In this document: positions 41,699 to 49,162 of the stretch, one piece after another
How positions within the stretch are numbered: the first letter of the stretch is position 1
How the letters are laid out: each line of letters starts with the position of its first letter
NCBI GenBank assembly: GCA_050633465.1
Contig: JBOEGO010000002.1
Location: forward strand, 434,001 to 498,000
Direction: 5' to 3'
DNA length: 64,000 bases
DNA from: UBA3069 sp050633465
Lineage (GTDB): Bacteria > Pseudomonadota > Alphaproteobacteria > Rhodobacterales > Rhodobacteraceae
Translations under genes and position numbers: made by a program
The notes under the pieces: generated by a model
The model's database searches: none
Told to the model about the DNA's origin: nothing
Seen by the model: the letters and a program-made list of their open reading frames with translations, nothing else

Positions 41699-43645
41699 AT
41701 GTCCCAGATCTCACTCACCTTTCCCGATGGCAATGCGCGCAGCTATGACGCAGGCGTGACCCCTGCCCAAGTCGCCGAAAGCATATCCAAATCCCTGTCG
41801 AAAAAGGCGATTTCCGCTCAGGTAGACGGCGCGCATTTCGATTTGCAATGGCCGATCCACAAGGATGCGCAGATCGCCATTCACACCATGCAGGATGACG
41901 AACACGCGCTGGAACTGATCCGCCACGATCTGGCGCATGTCATGGCCCGCGCGGTGCAGGAATTGTATCCCGATGTTAAGGTCACCATCGGCCCGGTGCG
42001 CGATTACGGCTGGTTCTACGATTTCGACCGCGCCGAAGCATTCACCCCCGAAGACCTTGGCCAGATCGAAGCCAAGATGAAGGACATCATCAACGCCCGC
42101 GACCCCGTGCGCACCGAGGTCTGGTCCCGCGCCGATGCGATCAAACATTACGAGGACGCAGGCGAACCGTTCAAGATCGAGCTGATCAACCGCATCCCCG
42201 AAGGCGAGGATTTGCGCATGTATTGGCACGGCGACTGGCAGGATCTGTGCCGCGGTCCGCACCTGCAAACCACCGGCCAACTGCCTGCGGATGCGTTCAA
42301 ACTGACCCATGTGGCCGGTGCATACTGGCTGGGCGACAGCACCCGCCCGATGCTGCAACGTATCTATGGCGTGGCGTTCAAAAACCGCAACGACCTAAAG
42401 GCCCATATGACCATGCTGGAGGAGGCCGCGAAACGTGATCACCGCCGCCTTGGCCGTGAAATGAACCTGTTTCACATGCAGGAAGAAGCCCCCGGACAGA
42501 TTTTCTGGCATCCCAACGGCTGGAAAATCTATACGCAGTTGCAGGATTACATGCGCCGCCAACAGGAACGCGACGGCTATGTCGAGGTGAACACCCCACA
42601 AGTGGTTAACCGCAAACTGTGGGAGGCATCGGGCCACTGGGAAAACTATCAGGAAAATATGTTTATCGTCGAAGTGGACGAAGAACATGCCCGCGAAAAG
42701 ACAGTGAACGCGCTGAAACCGATGAACTGCCCCTGCCACGTGCAGGTGTTCAATCAGGGTTTGAAATCTTACCGCGACCTGCCGCTGCGCATGGCCGAAT
42801 TCGGGTCGTGCAACCGCTATGAACCGTCCGGCGCGTTGCACGGCATCATGCGGGTGCGCGGGTTCACGCAGGATGACGCGCATATTTTCTGCACCGACGA
42901 CCAGATCGAATTTGAAACCGCCAAATTCATCAAATTTCTGGCCGGCATCTATGACGACCTTGGCTTCCATGACTGGACGATCAAACTGTCCACCCGCCCC
43001 GAAAAACGCATCGGGTCGGATGCCAGCTGGGACCGTGTGGAAAAGGCGCTTGGCGATGCCTGCCGCGCGGCGGGTTACGATTTCGAAATCCTGGAAGGCG
43101 AAGGTGCGTTTTACGGCCCGAAACTGGAATTCACCCTGACCGATGCCATCGGCCGCCAATGGCAATGCGGCACCTTGCAGGTGGATCCGAACCTGCCCGA
43201 ACGGCTGGATGCGAATTACATCGGGCAGGATGGTGAAAAACACCGCCCCGTGATGCTGCACCGCGCGGTTTTGGGATCGTTCGAACGGTTTATCGGCATC
43301 CTGATCGAAAACAGCGCAGGCCGCTTGCCGTTCTGGCTGGCCCCGCGTCAGGTGGTGGTCGCCGCCATCGTGTCCGACGCCGATGAATATTGCACCGAAG
43401 TGGTCGCGGCGTTGCGCGCCCAAGGCATCCGCGCCGAGGCCGACCTGCGCAACGAAAAGATTAACTATAAGGTGCGTGAACATTCACTGGGCAAGGTGCC
43501 CGTGATCCTGGCCTGCGGCGGTCGCGAAGTCGAGGAACGCACGGTATCGGTGCGCCGCCTTGGTGAAAAACAGACCTCTGTTACATCTCTGGACGAGATC
43601 GTGAGCACCCTAAAGACCGAGGCAACGCCGCCCGATCTTTTGTAA
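41699..43645 (+). CDS. thrS: threonine--tRNA ligase
   Basis: 648 residues. Seen: TGS domain at the start (ISLTFPDGNARSYDAG), the editing domain with 'HDLAHVMARAVQELYPDVKVTIGPV', class II core 'MNCPCHVQVFNQGLKSYRDLPLRMAEFGSCNRYEPSGALHGIMRVRGFTQDDAHIFC' (motifs 2 and Zn ligands) and motif 3 'PVMLHRAVLGSFERFIGILIE', then the anticodon domain. Known: charges tRNA-Thr. Start 41699 has GAGGAGG. Full length. Followed by a hairpin at 43665. Confidence 0.97.
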   Translation: MSQISLTFPDGNARSYDAGVTPAQVAESISKSLSKKAISAQVDGAHFDLQWPIHKDAQIAIHTMQDDEHALELIRHDLAHVMARAVQELYPDVKVTIGPVRDYGWFYDFDRAEAFTPEDLGQIEAKMKDIINARDPVRTEVWSRADAIKHYEDAGEPFKIELINRIPEGEDLRMYWHGDWQDLCRGPHLQTTGQLPADAFKLTHVAGAYWLGDSTRPMLQRIYGVAFKNRNDLKAHMTMLEEAAKRDHRRLGREMNLFHMQEEAPGQIFWHPNGWKIYTQLQDYMRRQQERDGYVEVNTPQVVNRKLWEASGHWENYQENMFIVEVDEEHAREKTVNALKPMNCPCHVQVFNQGLKSYRDLPLRMAEFGSCNRYEPSGALHGIMRVRGFTQDDAHIFCTDDQIEFETAKFIKFLAGIYDDLGFHDWTIKLSTRPEKRIGSDASWDRVEKALGDACRAAGYDFEILEGEGAFYGPKLEFTLTDAIGRQWQCGTLQVDPNLPERLDANYIGQDGEKHRPVMLHRAVLGSFERFIGILIENSAGRLPFWLAPRQVVVAAIVSDADEYCTEVVAALRAQGIRAEADLRNEKINYKVREHSLGKVPVILACGGREVEERTVSVRRLGEKQTSVTSLDEIVSTLKTEATPPDLL

Positions 43646-43893
43646 CAAATGCCAAAGCATAGGCACGGCCCGTCGGTGAAACACCCGGCGGGCCGTAACA
43701 TTTCGCACCCGACCCCATTGAAATAAAACGATTTATCGCTCACGCGGGGCTGACACATCCTGACGGAAGCGTGAACCACGTTCCTGTGAATGGTCCGTGA
43801 TGCACTGTGAAGGCTAGGGTTTAGCCACCGCAACGGATCAACCGCGGCGGACAAGTTTTAAAAATGCTTAACCCAACCTGAGGAGAAAACCAC
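43646..43893. other. thrS terminator and buf operon promoter region
   Basis: 248 bases. Holds the hairpin at 43665-43696 and an imperfect inverted repeat GGAAgCGTG / CACGTTCC (43765-43784) that could be an operator. No ECF promoter consensus is recognised with confidence. No gene. Confidence 0.45.
43665..43696 (+). terminator. thrS terminator-like hairpin
   Basis: ACGGCCCG / CGGGCCGT outer stem with an imperfect inner CGGTG/CACCCG stem. No T-tract, so a factor-assisted or structural terminator. Confidence 0.55.
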
Positions 43894-44190
43894 ATGTCCA
43901 ACACTCTGAAACTCGCCGCCATCGCAGGCGCCGTTGCAACCGCTTTGGCCGCGCCGGGCGCCCATGCTGCGGGCAAGGAAAAATGCTTTGGCGTGGCCAT
44001 GGCAGGCGAAAACGGCTGCGCCGCCGGTCCCGGCACCACCTGCGCAGGCACATCCAAAGTGGATTACCAAGGCAACGCATGGTCGCTGGTTGACGCGGGC
44101 ACCTGCATGGAAATCGAAGTGCCCGCCATGGCGGACGGGTCCAAGCGCATGGGCTCGCTGGAAGCACTGGATCGCGACATCCCGTCCTGA
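43894..44190 (+). CDS. bufA1: BufA1-type bufferin precursor (DUF2282)
   Basis: 98 residues. Signal peptide (residues 1-25, ending AHA before AGKEKC). Four cysteines remain in the mature chain at 31, 42, 50 and 71 in the DUF2282 pattern: 'EKCFGVAMAGENGCAAGPGTTCAGTSK' and 'DAGTCMEIEV'. Known: bufferins are ribosomally made, MNIO-modified copper-binding proteins exported to the periplasm; the MNIO turns cysteines into thiooxazole groups. Strong ribosome site GAGGAG, as expected for an abundant product. Adjacent MNIO, DUF2063 and DoxX genes complete the set. I am confident of the family, less of copper as the physiological ligand here. Confidence 0.88.
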   Translation: MSNTLKLAAIAGAVATALAAPGAHAAGKEKCFGVAMAGENGCAAGPGTTCAGTSKVDYQGNAWSLVDAGTCMEIEVPAMADGSKRMGSLEALDRDIPS

Positions 44191-44249
44191 TCCCTGACGT
44201 TTCGGGGTGGGCTGTTACCGGCCCGCCCCACCAAAACACCGAGGATGCC

Positions 44250-45092
44250 ATGCCCCTGCCCAACACCGCCGGAATCGGCTATAAACCCCAGCATTACAAC
44301 GACTTGATGGCCAACCCTGCGCCGGTGGAATGGCTGGAAATCCATGCCGAAAATTATATGGGGGCCGGTGGTCGCCCGCAGGCGCAACTGCGCCATTTGT
44401 CCGAACGCTTTCCCTTTTCTGTCCATGGTGTTGGCCTGTCAATCGGTGGCGAGGGGCCGCTGGATCCCGCCCATCTGGCCCGATTGAAACACCTGTGCGA
44501 CACCCTGCAACCCGCCAGTTTTTCCGAACATCTGGCGTGGTCGACCCATGACAGCCACTATTTCAACGACTTGCTGCCCCTGCCCTATACAGATGCCACG
44601 CTGACCCGCGTGTGCAGCCATATTAACCAAGTTCAAGACGAATTGGGCCGTCAAATGCTGCTGGAAAACCCGTCCAGCTATCTGGCCTTTGATGAAAGCA
44701 CCATTTCCGAACCTGATTTCCTGCGTCAGGTGGCGCTGCGCACGGGATGCGGTTTGTTATTGGATGTGAACAATGTGTTCGTCTCTGCCGTTAATCTCGG
44801 CTTTGATCCGGTAGCCTATATTGATGCCTTTCCCCTTGATAAGGTTGGTGAAATCCACCTTGGCGGCCATGACGAAGATACGGATGACCACGGTGCGCCA
44901 CTGCTGATCGACAGTCACGGACAAGAGGTCGCAGACCCGGTTTGGGCACTGCTCACGCATGTTTTGCGCGCGACTGGCCCCCGCCCCTTGCTGATCGAAT
45001 GGGATACCGATGTGCCCGAATGGCCCGTTCTGCGCCAAGAGGCCAGCCGCGCCGCCTGCGCGCTCGCCAGCGTCCAGCAGGTTCCTGCATGA
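44250..45092 (+). CDS. bufB: BufB MNIO-type maturase (DUF692)
   Basis: 280 residues. DUF692 TIM-barrel-like metalloenzyme. Seen: candidate iron ligands in order, 'IHAENYM' (His32, Glu34), 'VHGVGLS' (His59), 'FSEHLAWSTHDSHYFNDLLPLPYT' (split: Glu93, His94, His100, His103), 'LLENPSSYLA' (Glu139), 'LLLDVNNVFVSAVNLGFD' (Asp172, Asn174), 'EIHLGGHDEDTDD' (His203), 'IDSHGQEV' (Asp221) and 'LIEWDTD' (Glu). Known: multinuclear non-heme iron oxidases (MbnB, TglH, ChrH, BufB) oxidise peptide cysteines. Start has GAGG close upstream. 59 bases after bufA1, and overlaps bufC by ATGA. Confidence 0.9.
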   Translation: MPLPNTAGIGYKPQHYNDLMANPAPVEWLEIHAENYMGAGGRPQAQLRHLSERFPFSVHGVGLSIGGEGPLDPAHLARLKHLCDTLQPASFSEHLAWSTHDSHYFNDLLPLPYTDATLTRVCSHINQVQDELGRQMLLENPSSYLAFDESTISEPDFLRQVALRTGCGLLLDVNNVFVSAVNLGFDPVAYIDAFPLDKVGEIHLGGHDEDTDDHGAPLLIDSHGQEVADPVWALLTHVLRATGPRPLLIEWDTDVPEWPVLRQEASRAACALASVQQVPA

Positions 45093-45817
45093 AAGAAGCC
45101 AGCTTCTTAGACGCGGTTTTGCACCCCGATGCGCCGCCCCTGAACGGTCTGACAGACGGCGCAGGCCGGCCCGCGGGGCGCCGGTTTTCCGTCTATCGCA
45201 ACAATGTTGCGGTGTCCCTGACAGAGGCGTTGCAAACAGGTTTCCCCGCCGTAGCCAAGGTGCTGGGAAGCGAAAATTTCAAAATGGTTGCAGCGGGTTA
45301 CCTACGAAAGTCCCCCCCGAACACGCCGATCATTTCGCAATACGGGGATGGGTTTGACCGCTATCTATCGACCATTCCCCCCCTGAAAAACATGCCGTGG
45401 CTGCCGGATTTAGCGCGTCTGGAACTGGCCTTGCGCCATGCCTATCACGCCGCCGATGCGCGAATATTTTCAGCCAATATGATTGCCGCTCTGCCGCAGG
45501 AAAATTTGCCCGCGCTGCACCTGCATTTTGCTCCAGCTACGTTCTGGATCGAAACCCCCTATCCTGTCTTGTCGATCCGCGCGCAGGCATTGGGATTGCA
45601 ACCCACTGAGGACACTGGGGAAATTTTGATAACACGCCCCGAGTTCGACCCCGTCGTAACTGCGCTTCCGGCGGGCAGCTTAACCTTTATGAATGCGCTG
45701 CGTGATGCCCCGTTGGGTGTCGCTATGGATCAGGCTGAACAGGGGCTGGACCTGACCGCGATCCTATCGGTTTTGCTGACCAGCGGCGCCCTGATGCAGC
45801 CAGAGGAAACCCCGTGA
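45089..45817 (+). CDS. bufC: BufC-type partner protein (DUF2063)
   Basis: 242 residues. N-terminal ~100 residues form the helical DUF2063 domain ('RRFSVYRNNVAVSLTEALQTGFPAVAKVLGSENFKMVAAGYLRKSPPNTPIISQYGDGFDRYL'), followed by a mixed C-terminal region. Known: the paired partner needed by DUF692 enzymes, taken to recruit the leader/precursor peptide. ATG overlaps the bufB stop (ATGA). No signal peptide: cytoplasmic, as maturation is cytosolic. Confident by domain and context. Confidence 0.87.
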   Translation: MKEASFLDAVLHPDAPPLNGLTDGAGRPAGRRFSVYRNNVAVSLTEALQTGFPAVAKVLGSENFKMVAAGYLRKSPPNTPIISQYGDGFDRYLSTIPPLKNMPWLPDLARLELALRHAYHAADARIFSANMIAALPQENLPALHLHFAPATFWIETPYPVLSIRAQALGLQPTEDTGEILITRPEFDPVVTALPAGSLTFMNALRDAPLGVAMDQAEQGLDLTAILSVLLTSGALMQPEETP

Positions 45818-46386
45818 ACACATTGATTTCCCGATATAATCGCTTGGCCCACTGGTTCTGTGGAAAGGACCAAGTGCTGGGGCTTCTGGCCCGCATGACC
45901 TTTGCCATGGTGTTGCTTCGCTATTTCTGGAATTCGGCCTTAACCAAATTGGACGGCGGGCCGATTTCCATTTCGGTGAATGCCTATGCCCAGATTTTTC
46001 CGCGCCGGATCGAAGCAGCAGGATACGATCAAACAGCCCTGCCATTCTGGACAGATATTATAGTATTTTCGGGCACTTACGCAGAATTCATATTGCCAGC
46101 CATGATCGTTCTGGGCCTGCTGACGCGGCTGTCTGCGCTTGGCATGATCGGGTTCATTGCATTGCAAACCTTAACAGACCTGTTCGGCCATGGCGCCATT
46201 TCACAGCCTGAAACCATAGGTGCCTGGCTGGACGGCACACCGGATAGCGTGATCATGGATCAGCGTTTACTTTGGTTAACATTGCTGGTCACATTGCTGA
46301 TAAAAGGCGGCGGTTGGCTGTCCCTGGACCACGCGTTCAAAAATGCGCCTTGGGTTCATCAGGTTGCCCCGCAGCCAGACCCATAA
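45814..46386 (+). CDS. bufD: BufD-type DoxX-family membrane protein
   Basis: 190 residues, four membrane helices. Seen: 'LLARMTFAMVLLRYFWNSALTKLDGG' and 'FSGTYAEFILPAMIVLGLLTRLSALGMIGFIALQTLTDLFGH', the DoxX core. Known: DoxX-like proteins accompany bufferin operons, probably assisting with redox or transport; their exact role is unproven. GTG start overlaps the bufC stop (GTGA). Its last 50 bases overlap a convergent gene. Confidence 0.85.
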   Translation: MNTLISRYNRLAHWFCGKDQVLGLLARMTFAMVLLRYFWNSALTKLDGGPISISVNAYAQIFPRRIEAAGYDQTALPFWTDIIVFSGTYAEFILPAMIVLGLLTRLSALGMIGFIALQTLTDLFGHGAISQPETIGAWLDGTPDSVIMDQRLLWLTLLVTLLIKGGGWLSLDHAFKNAPWVHQVAPQPDP

Positions 46387-46705
46387 TCGCCCCAAGCGCC
46401 AAAAACGAGATCGGAAACATCGTAAAGGCGTTGAAACCAAAGGCGAAAAACATTCCTGCGGCTGACAATCCCATTAGGACACCGCCCCAAACCGCGCGCA
46501 CTTTGACCATACCCGCGCCCGCGATCGCCAAAAGCGGCGATAGGAAACTGGCAGTGCGGATGACCTGTGGATTGGCGACCTGTTCGAACAGGCCTTCTAC
46601 CTCTCCATGTTGTTGAATTAATTCAGTATATCCGAAGGAAAAGAAACCGACAAACAGGCCGATCAACCCACCGATAAGACCCAAAATCAAAGCCGCATTA
46701 CGCAT
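46337..46705 (-). CDS. DUF4064-like small membrane protein
   Basis: 122 residues with four hydrophobic segments: 'LILGLIGGLIGLFVGFFSFGYTELI', a polar loop (QQHGEVEGLFEQVANPQ), then 'FLSPLLAIAGAGMV...' and 'FNAFTMFPISFLALGAIMGL'. Similar to DUF4064-type proteins; unknown role. Ribosome site CAGGAGGAAT is excellent. Convergent with bufD, overlapping it by 50 bases. Confidence 0.7.
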   Translation of the reverse strand: MRNAALILGLIGGLIGLFVGFFSFGYTELIQQHGEVEGLFEQVANPQVIRTASFLSPLLAIAGAGMVKVRAVWGGVLMGLSAAGMFFAFGFNAFTMFPISFLALGAIMGLAAGQPDEPKAHF

Positions 46706-46747
46706 ACTATTCCTCCTGCTGAGACACAGATAGGCATTCGAGCGGCA

Positions 46748-47062
46748 CTAACCAAGAAGCCTGTCTTGCACGGGTTTGGTCCAGCCCAGATACAGTGTTT
46801 CACCCGTGTCAATTAAGGGGCGTTTCATCAATGTCGGGTGATCACGCAGCAAATCCAGAGGCGCACGCATACGTTCACTTTCGGTAAGATTGCGCCAGGT
46901 GGTAGAACGGCTGTTGAGCAGTGTTTCGCCAAATTCAGCGAAAGCACGCGCCAGTAATTCGGGCGGCACACCATCCGCACGGACATCCACGAACTCTGCA
47001 TTACCAAGCGATTTCAAAACCTTACGGCAAGTATCGCAATTCTTAAGACCATATAATTTCAT
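46748..47062 (-). CDS. ArsC/Spx-family thioredoxin-fold protein
   Basis: 104 residues. Seen: CxxC motif in 'MKLYGLKNCDTCRKVLKSLG' (Cys9, Cys12) and the C-terminal 'LMKRPLIDTGETLYLGW', the ArsC/Spx family pattern. Known: either arsenate reductase-like or Spx-type regulator of redox; in Proteobacteria this YffB-like branch is usually of unknown role. Start at 47062 with GGAGG. Divergent from the cold-shock gene. Confidence 0.85.
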   Translation of the reverse strand: MKLYGLKNCDTCRKVLKSLGNAEFVDVRADGVPPELLARAFAEFGETLLNSRSTTWRNLTESERMRAPLDLLRDHPTLMKRPLIDTGETLYLGWTKPVQDRLLG

Positions 47063-47266
47063 ACCTGCCTCCGTTCTTGGCACTTGCATATTTAACGGGC
47101 AATCGGGGGCAGCGCACCCTGCTTTTGCTTGATTTTTACAAATGTCGTGCAATCCTTTGCTTACGTAAGGAAATCGGGCCTTGGCTTTTGACAGGACGGT
47201 TTGGCTTGATTTCGATCGAGAGTGGCCCCGCATTTCGGGCGTAGGACAAGAGAAGGAGACACGGAA

Positions 47267-47473
47267 ATGCCCACCGGCACCGTGAAATGGTTTAACACGA
47301 CCAAAGGTTATGGATTCATTGCGCCCGATGGCGGCGGCAAGGATATATTTGTGCATATTTCAGCGGTCGAACGGTCAGGGTTGACCGGGCTGGCAGACGA
47401 TCAGAAGGTCGGTTACGACCTGCAAGAGGGCCGTGACGGACGCGAGATGGCGGCCGACCTGAAACTGATCTAA
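47267..47473 (+). CDS. cold-shock protein, CspA family
   Basis: 68 residues, one CSD. Seen: RNP1 'KGYGFIAPD' and RNP2 'DIFVHISAV'. Known: single-stranded nucleic acid-binding RNA chaperone. Start at 47267 with GAAGGAG. A long untranslated leader (no gene from 47063 to 47266) with the palindrome CTTACGTAAG at 47160-47169 is typical of csp genes, which often carry thermosensing leaders. Confidence 0.94.
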   Translation: MPTGTVKWFNTTKGYGFIAPDGGGKDIFVHISAVERSGLTGLADDQKVGYDLQEGRDGREMAADLKLI

Positions 47474-47493
47474 GCATTTGAAATAATTAGAAA

Positions 47494-47516
47494 GGGGCGC
47501 GCCTGTGGCCCGCCCC
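47494..47516. terminator. terminator-like hairpin after the cold-shock gene
   Basis: GGGGCGCGCC / GGCCCGCCCC stem with one C-C mismatch and a 3-base loop, between convergent genes. Confidence 0.6.
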
Positions 47517-47549
47517 GCATATCGTGTTTTGCGCTGGATCAAGCCGCGG

Positions 47550-47846
47550 TTAGCGCCCTGTGTAGCAGCCTTTTTCGCCCACAGGGCAGATGACGCGGGC
47601 GCGGTGGATGACGCGCTTGCGAACGACCTTTTTGCGGGCAACAGGATGGACCTTGGCTTGCTGGTAGCTCATTGACTGGTTGGGCGTGCCACAGCAGATC
47701 ACACCGTTCAGGGTGATAGGCTGGAGGCCGGCGGGGCAGTGGTTGGCGGAGGCCGCGTAGGAATAGACGCGCGGCTGGTCGGCCAGGGCCGGTGCGGCGA
47801 GGGCCATAAGGCCAATTCCCGCGTAAAGAGCTGATTTCAAAGACAT
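47550..47846 (-). CDS. secreted small basic protein, unknown
   Basis: 98 residues. Signal peptide (residues 1-22, 'LMALAAPALA'). Four cysteines: one in 'NHCPAGLQPI', a pair in 'GVICCGTPNQ', then 'VICPVGEKGCYTGR' (two). A basic stretch (ARKKVVRKRVIHRARV) lies between. I do not recognise the family. ATG 47846 with GGGGGA. Function unknown. Confidence 0.65.
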   Translation of the reverse strand: MSLKSALYAGIGLMALAAPALADQPRVYSYAASANHCPAGLQPITLNGVICCGTPNQSMSYQQAKVHPVARKKVVRKRVIHRARVICPVGEKGCYTGR

Positions 47847-47941
47847 TTTGTCCCCCGTTTAACTGATAGCAATAATCTTACACGGATTAACCTTAACAGG
47901 GTATGACAGGGCGGGAAACACATTGTTTCCCCGTCGCTGGA

Positions 47942-48340
47942 TCAGGTCAGCAACTGCGTGATTTTCAGGCCCGCATAGGCAGATATGGCCGTGAGCGCCG
48001 CGCCCCATACCACATCCAGTGTCACCATTTGCCAATGCCAGCCTTTCAGGGTGGCGAAATTGGTGAATTCATAGGTGCCGTATGCCATGGCGCCCAGAAT
48101 GGCGGCGGGGAGGAGCGCGGCGGTGGCGCTGCCTGCGTTGAGGGCGGGAACCGAGACGAAAAACAGCACCCCCGCGACGTAGAAAAGATAGAAGATCACA
48201 GCGGGGAGAATATTCAAATCTTCGCGTAAAAACAATGAGATATGGGATTCGAACACGGGGCGCATCACGGTTTTGAGCATCACGGCATCAAGGCCGAGGA
48301 ACACCACGGCGGTCGCGATGTATAGGATGGCGGTTTGCAT
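47942..48340 (-). CDS. DUF2177 family membrane protein
   Basis: 132 residues with four membrane helices: 'ILYIATAVVFLGLDAVML', 'ILPAVIFYLFYVAGVLFFVSV', 'ALLPAAILGAMAYGTYEFTNFATL', 'VVWGAALTAISAYAGLKI'. The 'GLDAVML' and 'YGTYEFTN.ATLKGW' motifs mark DUF2177. Unknown role. Start 48340 has AAAGGGG upstream; frame to 48403 rejected. Confidence 0.82.
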   Translation of the reverse strand: MQTAILYIATAVVFLGLDAVMLKTVMRPVFESHISLFLREDLNILPAVIFYLFYVAGVLFFVSVPALNAGSATAALLPAAILGAMAYGTYEFTNFATLKGWHWQMVTLDVVWGAALTAISAYAGLKITQLLT

Positions 48341-48476
48341 GTCGGCCCCTTTGCACGCTGCGTTAATATTTAGGGATACGATGGCGGCGCGGGGTTGGAT
48401 CAAAACGCGGGTTCGGGATCGTATGATCCGGCTATGGAATCGTATGAATCGTATGTTTCAAGGGGGTTGATCCATG

Positions 48477-48505
48477 AAAAGACCCTGCCGCATCTGCGAC
48501 AGGGT
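48477..48505 (-). terminator. terminator of the leftward exported-protein gene
   Basis: ACCCTGCCGCA / TGCGACAGGGT stem (one mismatch) followed on the leftward strand by TCTTTTC. Confidence 0.65.
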
Positions 48506-48549
48506 TATCCGTGGTGCAGGCGCCGCGCATTGCCGCGCAGACGGACGGG

Positions 48550-48903
48550 TTATTTGCAATAGGCGTGGGGGACATCGCCGCCGGAAATCACCAATTGCCC
48601 CTTGGCGTTGCGGGTGAATTTGCGCGTTTTGCCGTTGTTGGCGTATTTCCCCTTGCGGTTGAGTTTGTAGGAGGAGGCAAAATCGCGCCCTTTCCAGCGT
48701 CCTTTGTAGGATACCGCCCCTTTGGCGTTCGCGCGCGAAAACGTAATGGTCATCGGCGCACCGCCAGCCGTGCAGGTGAATGATTTTCCGCTGACAGCGG
48801 CGACCAGATCATCGCCCAGCAATTCGTCGCTGGCTGCGATTGCGCCGGATGCGAAAAGGGAAAGAAGTGCCGCGGAGATAAGAGTTTTCGATGTGGTTTT
48901 CAT
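48550..48903 (-). CDS. exported protein of unknown function
   Basis: 117 residues. Signal peptide (residues 1-23, 'ISAALLSLFASGAIAASDE'). The mature chain is basic and Gly/Lys-rich with two Cys ('SFTCTAGGAP' and final 'HAYCK') that could pair. 'MTITFSRANAKGAVSYKGRWKGRDFASSYKLN' suggests a beta-rich fold. Not recognised. Start ATG 48903. Confidence 0.65.
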   Translation of the reverse strand: MKTTSKTLISAALLSLFASGAIAASDELLGDDLVAAVSGKSFTCTAGGAPMTITFSRANAKGAVSYKGRWKGRDFASSYKLNRKGKYANNGKTRKFTRNAKGQLVISGGDVPHAYCK

Positions 48904-48963
48904 TCCGGGTCGGTTCCTTATTACATTTGCTTAATACAGTGCTTAGGCGTTGAACATAGCGGA

Positions 48964-48977
48964 CTGCCACGTGGCAG
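48964..48977. repeat. 14-bp palindrome CTGCCACGTGGCAG
   Basis: Perfect palindrome 60 bases upstream of the exported-protein gene, in the 259-base gap before the HEPN-like gene. Could be an operator of that gene. Confidence 0.35.
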
Positions 48978-49051
48978 ATCAACCTGTGACTGGAACGGTG
49001 GTTACGGCTGCCCGCGATGGAACGGTCCGGTCGGGCGTTACGGGGCGGACG

Positions 49052-49071
49052 GGTCAGGCCACTGCCTGACC
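49052..49071. terminator. hairpin downstream of the HEPN-like gene
   Basis: GGTCAGGC / GCCTGACC, 8 bp, 4-base loop, about 90 bases past the end of the leftward gene. No T-tract. Confidence 0.4.
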
Positions 49072-49162
49072 AGGGGGTGCGGAACGCGTCCGCCCATGCG
49101 GCGTGAGGAGCGGTCGCGGACTTGCCCCAGAATATTCACCATTTAGGAGTACAGTTAACAGG

